Source of the DNA: Thioalkalivibrio sp.
GTDB taxonomy: Bacteria > Pseudomonadota > Gammaproteobacteria > Ectothiorhodospirales > Ectothiorhodospiraceae
Direction of reading: 5' to 3'
Assembly: GCA_007116035.1 (NCBI GenBank)
Contig: SKJG01000025.1
Span: forward strand, 1 to 62,291
Length of the DNA: 62,291 nucleotides
Below the pieces are notes generated by a model. That model did not search any database, was not told the DNA's origin, and saw only the letters and a program-made list of their open reading frames with translations. The position numbers and the translations under genes were made by a program. Positions 56,136 through 62,291 of this stretch are shown here, one piece after another (the stretch's first letter is position 1; each line of letters starts with the position of its first letter).

Positions 56136-57314
56136 ATGTCCGTCATCAAGATGACCGATCTCGACCTGAAGGGTAAGCGCGTATTGATCCGTCAGGATCT
56201 GAACGTTCCCGTGAAGGACGGCAGAGTCACCTCCGACGCCCGTATCCGTGCCAGCCTGCCGACGGTGCAGCAGGCCTTGGAAGGGGGTGCCCGCGTGATG
56301 CTGATGTCGCACCTCGGACGCCCCACCGAAGGGGAGTTTTCCGAGGCCGACTCACTCGCCCCGGTGGCGGCCCACATGGGCTCCCTGCTGGGCCGCGAGG
56401 TACGCCTCGTGCGCGACTACCTGGACGGCGTCGATCTCGCCGACGGCGAGGTCGTGCTGCTGGAGAACGTGCGCTTCAACAAGGGCGAGAAAAAGGACGC
56501 CGAGGATCTGGCAAAAAAGTACGCCGCCCTGTGCGACGTGTTTGTGATGGACGCCTTCGGCACCGCCCACCGCGCCCAGGCGTCCACGCATGGTGTCGGC
56601 AAGTTTGCCCCGACCGCTTGCGCGGGTCCGCTGCTGGCGGCGGAGCTGGATGCGCTGGGCAAGGCGCTGGACAATCCGAAACGGCCGCTGGTTGCGATCG
56701 TCGGCGGCTCGAAGGTGTCGACCAAGCTGACGGTGCTGGAATCGCTGTCGACGGTCGTCGATCAATTGATCGTCGGCGGCGGCATCGCCAACACCTTCAT
56801 CGCGGCCCAGGGACACCCGGTCGGCAAGTCGCTGTGCGAGCACGATCTGATCGACGAGGCGAAGCGGCTGATGGCCGCGGCCAAGGCCAAGGGCGGTGCG
56901 ATCCCGGTGCCCACCGACGTGACCGTGGGTCAGGAGTTCTCGGAGTCGACCCCGGCCGAGGTCAAGCAGGTGGCCGATGTCACCGAGGGCGACATGATCT
57001 TCGACGTGGGTCCGGCGACCGCATCGTCCTATGCCGAGTTGCTGCGCAAGGCCGGCACCATCGTCTGGAACGGCCCGGTCGGCGTGTTCGAGTTCGACCA
57101 GTTCGCCCACGGCACCAAGGCGCTGGGTGAGGCCATCGCCGAGAGCGAGGCCTTTTCGATTGCCGGCGGCGGCGATACCCTTGCGGCGATCGACAAGTAC
57201 GGGCTGTCCGAGCGCATCAGCTATATCTCCACCGGTGGCGGCGCCTTCCTCGAGTTCCTCGAGGGCAAGACGTTGCCCGCCGTCGCGATGCTCGAAGAGC
57301 GGGCCAAGGGCTGA
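56136..57314 (+). CDS. pgk: Phosphoglycerate kinase
   Basis: It transfers phosphate between 1,3-bisphosphoglycerate and ADP, and runs in the ATP-using direction in the Calvin cycle. The 392-aa protein has [86 protein letters not shown], and [12 protein letters not shown]. The start is ATG 56136, with AGGAG 8 bp upstream; the in-frame GTG directly before is less likely. Confidence 0.97.
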   Translation: MSVIKMTDLDLKGKRVLIRQDLNVPVKDGRVTSDARIRASLPTVQQALEGGARVMLMSHLGRPTEGEFSEADSLAPVAAHMGSLLGREVRLVRDYLDGVDLADGEVVLLENVRFNKGEKKDAEDLAKKYAALCDVFVMDAFGTAHRAQASTHGVGKFAPTACAGPLLAAELDALGKALDNPKRPLVAIVGGSKVSTKLTVLESLSTVVDQLIVGGGIANTFIAAQGHPVGKSLCEHDLIDEAKRLMAAAKAKGGAIPVPTDVTVGQEFSESTPAEVKQVADVTEGDMIFDVGPATASSYAELLRKAGTIVWNGPVGVFEFDQFAHGTKALGEAIAESEAFSIAGGGDTLAAIDKYGLSERISYISTGGGAFLEFLEGKTLPAVAMLEERAKG

Positions 57315-57351
57315 GCCCCGCCCGGCGAACACCCATGGGAATCTGCCGCGC

Positions 57352-58791
57352 ATGAGACGCACCAAGATCGTAGCCACCCTGGGGCCGGCGACCGACAGCG
57401 AACGGGCGCTGGAGAAGCTGGTCCGCGCGGGTGTCGACGTGATCCGCGTCAATTTTTCCCACGGGGATCCCGACAGCCATCGGCAGCGGGTGCGGCGTCT
57501 GCGCGAGATCGCGGATCGTGTCGGCCGCTGCGTCGGCGTGCTTGGCGACCTGCAGGGCCCCAAGATCCGCATTGCCCGCTTTCGCGACGTGAAGGTCGAA
57601 TTGAACGAAGGCGACACTTTCGCGCTCGACGCGGGCCTGGCGCCGGATGCGGGTGACCAGACCCAGGTCGGATTGACCTACACGGATCTGCCCGGCGACG
57701 TGCATGCCGGCGACGTGCTGTTGCTCGACGACGGCCGTCTCGTCCTGAAGGTGGATGCGGTCGAGGGGCTGCGCATCGAGACGACGGTGCTGGTGGGCGG
57801 CACGCTGTCCGACAACAAGGGAATCAACCGGCAGGGCGGCGGTCTGTCCGCGCCCGCGATTACCGAAAAGGACCGCGACGATATCCGCCTGGCGGCCGAA
57901 CTCGAGGTCGACTTCCTGGCCGTCTCGTTTCCGCGCTCGGCGCAGGACATCCACCTTGCCCGGACTCTGTTGCGCGAGGCCGGCGGCGATGCTGCGATCT
58001 GCGCCAAGATCGAACGCGCCGAGGCGCTGGAGCTGATTGACGAGATCATCTCCGCCTCCGACGTGATCATGATTGCGCGCGGCGACCTTGGGGTGGAGAT
58101 CGGTGACGCCGAGTTGCCGGCGGTACAGAAGAACCTGATCACCCGTGCGCGCAAGCTGAACCGTGTGGTGATCACCGCGACCCAGATGATGGAGTCGATG
58201 ATCCTGAACCAGATCCCGACGCGGGCCGAGGTTTTCGACGTGGCCAATGCGGTACTCGATGGTACTGATGCGGTGATGCTCTCGGGCGAGACGGCGACTG
58301 GCCGGTACCCGGACAAGGTGGTCGACAGCATGAGCCGGATCTGCGAGGCGGCCGAACGCCAGCGCGCCGCGAGGCAGTCGACCCATCGCATGGACAGCTA
58401 TTTCGGTCGCGTCGACGAGGCCATCGCGATGGCCACGATGTACACGGCGAATCACCTCGACGTCGCTGCAATCGCGGCGTTGACCGAGTCCGGCTCCACG
58501 CCGCTGTGGATGTCGCGCATCAGTTCCGGAATTCCGATCTTTGCGCTGACCCAGCACCACAAGACCAGCCGCCGTCTGACCCTGTACCGGGGGGTCTATC
58601 CGGTGCGCCTTCCGACCGTCCCCGATACCCATGCAGAGACCAACCGGGAGGCCATTCGCCTGCTCCTGGACAAGGGCGTCGTGAAGGAGGGCGAGCTGGT
58701 CATCATCACCAAGGGCGACCTCAATGGCGTGCAGGGCGGCACCAACGCCATGAAGATCGTGCGCGTGGGCGAGACCGTCCCGCTGAACTGA
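57352..58791 (+). CDS. pyk: Pyruvate kinase
   Basis: It makes pyruvate and ATP from PEP. The 479-aa protein starts MRRTKIVATLGPATDSE. It has VIRVNFSHGDPDSH, LGDLQGPKIRIARF, the catalytic segment AAICAKIERAEALELIDEII, IMIARGDLGVEIG, and ATQMMESMI. The C-terminal allosteric domain is complete. The start is ATG 57352, 37 bp after pgk; the ribosome site is weak (CCGCGC before ATG), which might reduce translation compared with its neighbours. Confidence 0.96.
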   Translation: MRRTKIVATLGPATDSERALEKLVRAGVDVIRVNFSHGDPDSHRQRVRRLREIADRVGRCVGVLGDLQGPKIRIARFRDVKVELNEGDTFALDAGLAPDAGDQTQVGLTYTDLPGDVHAGDVLLLDDGRLVLKVDAVEGLRIETTVLVGGTLSDNKGINRQGGGLSAPAITEKDRDDIRLAAELEVDFLAVSFPRSAQDIHLARTLLREAGGDAAICAKIERAEALELIDEIISASDVIMIARGDLGVEIGDAELPAVQKNLITRARKLNRVVITATQMMESMILNQIPTRAEVFDVANAVLDGTDAVMLSGETATGRYPDKVVDSMSRICEAAERQRAARQSTHRMDSYFGRVDEAIAMATMYTANHLDVAAIAALTESGSTPLWMSRISSGIPIFALTQHHKTSRRLTLYRGVYPVRLPTVPDTHAETNREAIRLLLDKGVVKEGELVIITKGDLNGVQGGTNAMKIVRVGETVPLN

Positions 58792-58851
58792 TACCATTCC
58801 TGCGAAGAGCACTGATCCATCCCCACCCGAATCCTGTAAGGAGGAACACCC

Positions 58852-59916
58852 ATGGCACTGATTTCACTTCGCCAGTTGCTGGACCACGCTGCCGAGCACG
58901 GCTACGGCATGCCGGCCTACAACGCCAACAACATGGAGCAGGTCCACTCGATCATGGAGGCCGCGGCCGCGGTCGATTCCCCCGTGATCATCCAGGCCTC
59001 GGCTGGCGCGCGGAAATACGCCGGTGAGCCCTTCCTGCGCCACATCATCATCGCCGCGGTCGAGCAGTACCCCGACATCCCGGTCGTGCTGCACCAGGAC
59101 CACGGCGCCGAGCCCGCGGTGTGCTTCCGCTCCATCCAGTCCGGGTTCACCTCGGTGATGATGGACGGCTCCCTGATGCCCGACATGAAGACCCCGGCCA
59201 CCTACGAGTACAACGTCGAGACCACCCGCAAGGTTTCCGAACTCGCACACGCGGTCGGCGTTTCGGTCGAAGGCGAGTTGGGATGCCTCGGATCGCTCGA
59301 GACCGGCATGGCCGGTGAAGAGGATGGCTCCGGCGCCGAGGGCGTGCTGTCGCACGACCAGCTGCTGACCGACCCCGACGAGGCCGCTGACTTCGTCAAG
59401 CAGACCGGTGTGGACGCACTGGCGATCGCCATCGGCACCTCGCACGGTGCCTACAAGTTCACCCGCCCTCCGACAGGCGACATTCTGGCGATCCAGCGCA
59501 TCAAGGAGATCCATGCGCGCATCCCCAACACCCACCTGGTCATGCATGGTTCTTCGTCGGTGCCGCAGGAGTGGCTGGCGATCATCAACCAGTACGGTGG
59601 TGACATGGGCGAGACCTACGGCGTACCGGTCGAGGAAATCCAGGAAGGCATCAAGCACGGCGTGCGCAAGGTCAACATCGACACCGACCTGCGCATGGCC
59701 TCCACCGGCGCGATCCGCAAGTTCCTCGCGGAGAATCCGAAGGAGTTCGATCCGCGCAAGTTCCTGATCGCCTCCACCAAGGCCATGAAGGAAATTTGCC
59801 AGGCTCGTTACGAGGCCTTCGGGTGCGCCGGCATGGCCTCCAAGATCAAGCCGGTGAACCTGGACACGATGGTCGCCCGCTACAAGGCCGGCGAACTGGA
59901 CCCGAAGGTCAACTGA
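58852..59916 (+). CDS. fba: Fructose-bisphosphate aldolase class II, Calvin cycle subtype
   Basis: A zinc aldolase for fructose-1,6- and sedoheptulose-1,7-bisphosphates. The 354-aa protein begins [20 protein letters not shown] and includes the zinc site [39 protein letters not shown], and [14 protein letters not shown]. Length and these blocks fit the Calvin-cycle CbbA subtype, not the E. coli FbaA type. TAAGGAGG lies before ATG. A terminator follows. Confidence 0.95.
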   Translation: MALISLRQLLDHAAEHGYGMPAYNANNMEQVHSIMEAAAAVDSPVIIQASAGARKYAGEPFLRHIIIAAVEQYPDIPVVLHQDHGAEPAVCFRSIQSGFTSVMMDGSLMPDMKTPATYEYNVETTRKVSELAHAVGVSVEGELGCLGSLETGMAGEEDGSGAEGVLSHDQLLTDPDEAADFVKQTGVDALAIAIGTSHGAYKFTRPPTGDILAIQRIKEIHARIPNTHLVMHGSSSVPQEWLAIINQYGGDMGETYGVPVEEIQEGIKHGVRKVNIDTDLRMASTGAIRKFLAENPKEFDPRKFLIASTKAMKEICQARYEAFGCAGMASKIKPVNLDTMVARYKAGELDPKVN

Positions 59917-59989
59917 GCCAGTCTGCAGACAGGAGAGCGGACCGCTCGCGGGCCCCGGCCCGTGAGCGTCTTCCGTCACAGGGAGTGCC

Positions 59990-60016
59990 AAGGGGAGCGT
60001 AGGCTCCCCTTTTTTT
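59990..60016 (+). terminator. Rho-independent terminator after fba
   Basis: AAGGGGAGC (59990-59998), loop GTAG, GCTCCCCTT (60003-60011) and a run of seven T (60010-60016) form a textbook intrinsic terminator. It ends the tkt-fba cluster. A second GC hairpin (59943-59969, CGCTCGCGGGC/GCCCGTGAGCG) lies between the fba stop and this terminator. Confidence 0.95.
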
Positions 60017-60121
60017 GAAAATGACGCGGAGGACCCACACGGCGGATCGTCGCGTTAAACTGGCGTTCAGGCCCTCCGGCGCATGCTGCCGGGGTCAATC
60101 CCTGTCCTTAGGAGTATCCAG

Positions 60122-60922
60122 ATGAAGAGATTTGCCACGCTGTTGCTGCTGGCCCTTTGGGCCTTTTCCGGGGCCGTGCAGGGGCAGTTCCTGACTCGCG
60201 ACGTGGATCCCCAGCAGGTGATCGACGATGCCCGCGCGACCGTGAACACGATGGCCACCCATCCCGACTACGAGGCCTTGCTCAGCGACCTGCGGACCGC
60301 CAAGGGTGTGCTGATCTTCCCGCGCGTGATCCGTGGCGGCTTCTTTGTCGGTGGCTCGGGGGGGCTCGGCGTGTTCATGGCCTGGGACGAGGTCCGCGGG
60401 GACTTCAGTCCGGTCGCGTTCTACTCGCTGGGCTCGGTGAGCCTGGGTGTGCAGTTCGGCGGTGAGGTGGCCGAGGTGGTGATCGTTGCACGCACGCAGA
60501 ATGCCGTGGACTCCTTGTTTGCCACGGCGTTCCGGCTCGGCGGCGATGCCTCGGTGGCGGCGGGTCCCGTGGGCGCGGGCCGCAGCGCCACGGTCACGGC
60601 TGATTTCCTGTCCTACGCGCGGTCCCAGGGCGCCTTTCTCGGCATGAGCCTCGAGGGTTCGAGATTGCGTATCCGGGATGACTTCAACGAAGCCTACTAT
60701 GGCGAGAAGCTGCGCCCCGTGCACATCATCGAGGGGCGGCGCGTCGACCACCCGGGCACCCACGCCCTGCGCGAGGATCTGGCCAGATTCCGGCAGGCAC
60801 CTGCGGCACCGGCGCGTCCGGAGGAGGCCGCCCCCGATATCTCGCCCCCTCAGGGGTTCGAGCCCGCCGAGCCGGGCTCGGGCGGACTGACCATCGAGGA
60901 ACTCGACGCCGAGAGCATCTGA
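60122..60922 (+). CDS. SYLF-domain (YSC84-type lipid-binding) secreted protein
   Basis: The 266-aa protein has a signal peptide (MKRFATLLLLALWAFSGAVQ then G). The SYLF core is AKGVLIFPRVIRGGFFVGGS then GGLGVFMAWD, with FYSLGSVSLGVQFGGEVAEVVIVARTQNAVD and SAGASV-like GGDASVAAGPVGAGRSATVTAD after it, which defines the family. SYLF domains bind phosphoinositide-like lipids in eukaryotes; in bacteria the role is unknown. The C-terminal 45 residues are Pro/Glu-rich. Its last 73 bp overlap the 3' end of bioD on the other strand. Confidence 0.88.
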   Translation: MKRFATLLLLALWAFSGAVQGQFLTRDVDPQQVIDDARATVNTMATHPDYEALLSDLRTAKGVLIFPRVIRGGFFVGGSGGLGVFMAWDEVRGDFSPVAFYSLGSVSLGVQFGGEVAEVVIVARTQNAVDSLFATAFRLGGDASVAAGPVGAGRSATVTADFLSYARSQGAFLGMSLEGSRLRIRDDFNEAYYGEKLRPVHIIEGRRVDHPGTHALREDLARFRQAPAAPARPEEAAPDISPPQGFEPAEPGSGGLTIEELDAESI

Positions 60923-61581
60923 TCCACCTCCGCCGGGGGCGCTCCCTCGGGAATCGACCACACCGGGAGACCGCTGCGCTGAGCCAGGGTCATCCGGTTG
61001 TCCATGGCCGGGTGGGCGTCGCACTGCCGGCGGTTCAAGACGATCCCTGCAACCGTCAGTCCGCGCCGGTCCAGCGCCTCCAGCGCCAGCAGGCAGCCGC
61101 TCAGCGTGCCGAGGCGGTCCTCCGCCACCAGCAGTACGGGATCGCCCAGTGCCTGAGCGAGGTCGGCGTTCAGGCCGTCCTCGCACAGCGGCGAATAGAA
61201 ACCGCCCGCGCCTTCCGTGATGCGCCAGGCGCCCTCGGGCCGGGCGCAGGCGGCGACCAAATCGGCGAGGTGGAGCGGCCGTCCGGCGAGGCGGGCGGCC
61301 AGGTCCGGGGCCAGGGGCTCGGCGAGCCGATAGCGGTTCACTTCGCCGATCCGGGTGGCCGGCAGGCCGGCGGCGGCCGCGAGCAGCGCGGCGTCGGCGG
61401 GGAACAGGTGGCCATCCCGTTCCGGGCAGCCCGATTCCACCGGCTTGCGCGGGGCGACATCGACGCCGATCGCGCGCCAGTTGCGTGCGATCGCGCAGGC
61501 GATGAAGGTCTTTCCGACACCCGTGTCGGTGCCCGTCACGAACAGGCCGCCGCCGACTCGAGAGGGCTGCAGAGCGTTCAT
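60850..61581 (-). CDS. bioD: Dethiobiotin synthetase
   Basis: BioD closes the ureido ring of dethiobiotin with ATP and CO2. The 243-aa protein has the P-loop [29 protein letters not shown] with the substrate Lys, [11 protein letters not shown], and GIVLNRR. The C-terminal 25 residues are Ser/Pro-rich and correspond to the antisense overlap with the SYLF gene, so they may be a late extension. It overlaps purC by 4 bp. No other bio gene is in the window. Confidence 0.93.
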   Translation of the reverse strand: MNALQPSRVGGGLFVTGTDTGVGKTFIACAIARNWRAIGVDVAPRKPVESGCPERDGHLFPADAALLAAAAGLPATRIGEVNRYRLAEPLAPDLAARLAGRPLHLADLVAACARPEGAWRITEGAGGFYSPLCEDGLNADLAQALGDPVLLVAEDRLGTLSGCLLALEALDRRGLTVAGIVLNRRQCDAHPAMDNRMTLAQRSGLPVWSIPEGAPPAEVDQMLSASSSSMVSPPEPGSAGSNP

Positions 61582-62291
61582 GCAGGATCGGCGGTGAGCC
61601 GCCGCAGAGCCTCCCGGTAACGCTCGGCCGTGCGCGCGGCGATGGCCTCGGGAATCTCCGGGCCGGGAGCCTTCTTGTTCCAGTCCAGCCCTTCCAGGTA
61701 GTCGCGGACGAACTGCTTGTCGAAGGATTCCGGGCTGATGCCGGGGCGGTAGCGTTCCTCGGGCCAGAAGCGCGAGGAATCCGGTGTCAGTACCTCGTCG
61801 ATCAAGTGCAACCGTCCTTCTGCGTCCTGTCCGAACTCGAACTTGGTGTCGGCGATCAGGATGCCCCGGCGCCGCGCGTGTTCCCGTGCCATCGCGTAGA
61901 TGGCAAGCGCACTGTCGCGCACCTCTTCGGCGGTCTCCTGGCCGAGCAGGCCCACCACGTGCTCGAAGTCGATGTTGGCGTCGTGTTCACCCGCGCCGGC
62001 CTTGGTGCTCGGGGTGAACAGCGGCTCCGGCAGCCGGTCGGCGAGCTCCAGTCCTTCCGGAAGGGCGATGCCGCAGACGGCGCCGGAGGCCTGGTAGTCC
62101 TTCCAGCCGGAGCCGATCAGGTACCCGCGCACGACCGCTTCTACCGGCAACGCGCGCAGACGCCGCACCACCAGGCTGCGGCCCTCGAGCGGTGCCCGGA
62201 CCGCCGGATCGGGCACCACCCGGGCGAGGTCGATGTCGGTCAGCTGGTTGGGGATGCGGAGCATGGCCTCGACCTTGCGCATCCAGAACAC
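61578..62291 (-). CDS. purC: Phosphoribosylaminoimidazole-succinocarboxamide synthase, 5'-truncated by the window edge
   Basis: PurC adds aspartate to CAIR in purine synthesis. The open frame runs off the right edge; 237 of about 300 residues are visible. Conserved parts are [71 protein letters not shown], and [11 protein letters not shown], matching the long proteobacterial/yeast-like SAICAR synthetase form. It overlaps bioD by 4 bp. Confidence 0.95.
   Translation of the reverse strand: MFWMRKVEAMLRIPNQLTDIDLARVVPDPAVRAPLEGRSLVVRRLRALPVEAVVRGYLIGSGWKDYQASGAVCGIALPEGLELADRLPEPLFTPSTKAGAGEHDANIDFEHVVGLLGQETAEEVRDSALAIYAMAREHARRRGILIADTKFEFGQDAEGRLHLIDEVLTPDSSRFWPEERYRPGISPESFDKQFVRDYLEGLDWNKKAPGPEIPEAIAARTAERYREALRRLTADPA

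Overview
The window is 62.3 kb of GC-rich chromosome from a gammaproteobacterium. The best fit is a chemolithoautotrophic or purple-sulfur-type lineage such as Ectothiorhodospiraceae (Thioalkalivibrio-like); this is inferred from gene content, not from a search. Supporting points are the block pilT-pilU / yggS-proC-yggT-DUF4426 / pyrB-pyrX / pyrR-ruvX-algH-tonB / gshB, which recalls the PA0390-PA0407 region of Pseudomonas aeruginosa, and a tkt-gap-pgk-pyk-fba cluster with a Calvin-cycle-type class II aldolase. A B12-dependent ribonucleotide reductase (RNR) and a complete urea-use system are also present. I see no tRNA, rRNA, CRISPR array, intact insertion sequence or prophage.

Layout. 0-3.2 kb: the 3' part of a class II RNR gene (nrdJ), interrupted by a LAGLIDADG intein at the radical cysteine, then nrdJb. 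3.3-9.9 kb: a Met-rich membrane protein coupled to a TonB-dependent receptor, a family-6 uracil/hypoxanthine DNA glycosylase with a Zur-like regulator on the other strand, a candidate micro-ORF, and a lytic transglycosylase with two solute-binding domains. 10-13 kb: ppsA and its regulator ppsR. 13.3-18.6 kb: ureDABCEFG on the plus strand. 18.7-19.7 kb: a DUF2934 protein and a decayed RDD-family gene. 19.7-27.2 kb: atzF-like-urtABCDE on the minus strand, converging on the urease operon. 27.5-30 kb: nudE, a periplasmic protein, yrfG and hspQ, then a palindromic repeat element. 30.3-37.2 kb: a UreH/DsbD-like membrane protein, DUF4426, yggT, proC, yggS and three consecutive PilT/PilU ATPases. 37.2-45.8 kb: a long minus-strand supra-operon gshB-apbE-NusG_II-Gx transporter-tonB-algH-ruvX-pyrR-pyrB-pyrX-pyrK-like. 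46-47.9 kb: a FimL/ChpA-N-like protein. 47.9-52.6 kb: rsmE, metF, ahcY (with a SAH riboswitch) and metK. 52.9-59.9 kb: tkt, gap, pgk, pyk, fba, ending in a clear terminator. 60-62.3 kb: a SYLF protein, bioD and the 3' part of purC.

How the genes work together. Urea would be imported by UrtABCDE and hydrolysed by urease. Each of the two divergent urea operons has a sigma54-type GG-N10-GC element and, about 160-180 bp upstream, NtrC-like half-sites, which suggests shared nitrogen control. The carbon block supplies gluconeogenic and Calvin-cycle steps. MetK, AhcY and MetF form an activated-methyl cycle in which AhcY sits behind a SAH riboswitch; the metK leader can also form competing hairpins.

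Most attractive items for follow-up: the intein with an atypical C-terminal Gln at the RNR radical site, the putative metK leader switch, the sigma54/NtrC pairing on both urea operons, the apbE-NusG_II-Gx triad resembling flavin-based electron-transfer loci, the Met-rich protein/TonB receptor pair, the tandem-sensor lytic transglycosylase, the third PilT/U ATPase, and two palindromic intergenic elements.
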